A DNA stretch of 64,000 bases from Mesorhizobium muleiense (lineage in GTDB: Bacteria > Pseudomonadota > Alphaproteobacteria > Rhizobiales > Rhizobiaceae), in contig NZ_FNEE01000006.1 of NCBI RefSeq assembly GCF_900099905.1, forward strand, positions 242,468 to 306,467, in the 5' to 3' direction. Position 1 is the first letter of the stretch; every line of letters begins with the position of its first letter. This document shows, one piece after another, positions 63,951 to 64,000 of this stretch. A program made the position numbers and the translations under genes. The notes below the pieces were generated by a model that was not told where the DNA came from, did not search any database, and saw only the letters and a program-made list of their open reading frames with translations.

Positions 63951-64000
63951 GATGTTGGCCGGGTGCCGTTCCGGAAGTGTTGGAGGGACAGCACCCCCCT

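Overview
The window looks like a chromosomal accessory region of an alphaproteobacterium of the Rhizobiales, most probably Mesorhizobium or a close relative. This is inferred from high GC, Aap-type and Hyp-type amino-acid uptake operons, ECF sigma factors with their usual partner genes, a rhizobial IS256 remnant and an intergenic repeat of rhizobial type. No rRNA gene, intact tRNA, CRISPR array or intact transposon was seen.

Layout. 1-5.2 kb: periplasmic copper handling (3' end of a multicopper oxidase, YqaA-like membrane protein, His-rich secreted protein, lipoprotein, TolC-type outer-membrane protein, Tat-exported multicopper oxidase, cupredoxin, CusF-like chaperone). 5.3-6.8 kb: a scar zone holding a histidine-kinase fragment, a small secreted protein, an IS256 transposase stub, a CueR-like promoter with no gene, and a decayed second copy of the first 350 bp of the window. 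6.8-10.1 kb (minus strand): HiPIP, ferritin-like protein, ECF sigma factor and MscS channel. 10.3-13.3 kb: degenerate tRNA-like sequence, YCII protein with an ECF42-type sigma factor, orphan BrnA-like antitoxin. 13.3-15.5 kb (minus): EnvZ/OmpR-type two-component system.

15.8-22.1 kb is the most unusual block. Eight tightly overlapping genes encode a periplasmic two-subunit molybdenum hydroxylase (IorA/IorB type), a monoheme cytochrome c, an FccB/SoxF flavoprotein, and SoxX, SoxY, SoxZ and SoxA. SoxB and SoxCD are absent, and SoxY lacks the usual GGCGG carboxyl terminus. It reads as a sulfur-compound oxidation module joined to a Mo-hydroxylase.

22.3-29.4 kb: frameshifted YjlB-like cupin gene, LysR regulator, AapJQM-like amino-acid ABC transporter without its ATPase, and a PatB-type C-S lyase. 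29.4-29.7 kb: fused fragments of a GNAT gene and of soxA. 29.9-38.6 kb: a GntR repressor divergent from an uptake-plus-catabolism operon that fits trans-4-hydroxyproline degradation, with tandem palindromic operators over the promoter. 38.6-51.8 kb: amino and organic acid catabolism (aminotransferase stub, two GNATs, M20 deacylase, hydroxyacid reductase, cupin, two tartrate-dehydrogenase-like enzymes, succinate-semialdehyde dehydrogenase, HAD enzyme, omega-aminotransferase, Lrp regulator, FAD oxidase). 52.4-64 kb: a Dpp-type peptide ABC transporter preceded by a 47-codon ORF, a PuuB-like FAD oxidase, then threonine synthase, homoserine kinase, Kbl and Tdh, which together could convert homoserine through threonine to glycine and acetyl-CoA.

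Several non-coding stretches are partial copies of genes that lie intact elsewhere in this same window. Two of these copies differ from the intact gene mainly at synonymous sites, so the region seems to have exchanged segments with paralogous loci.
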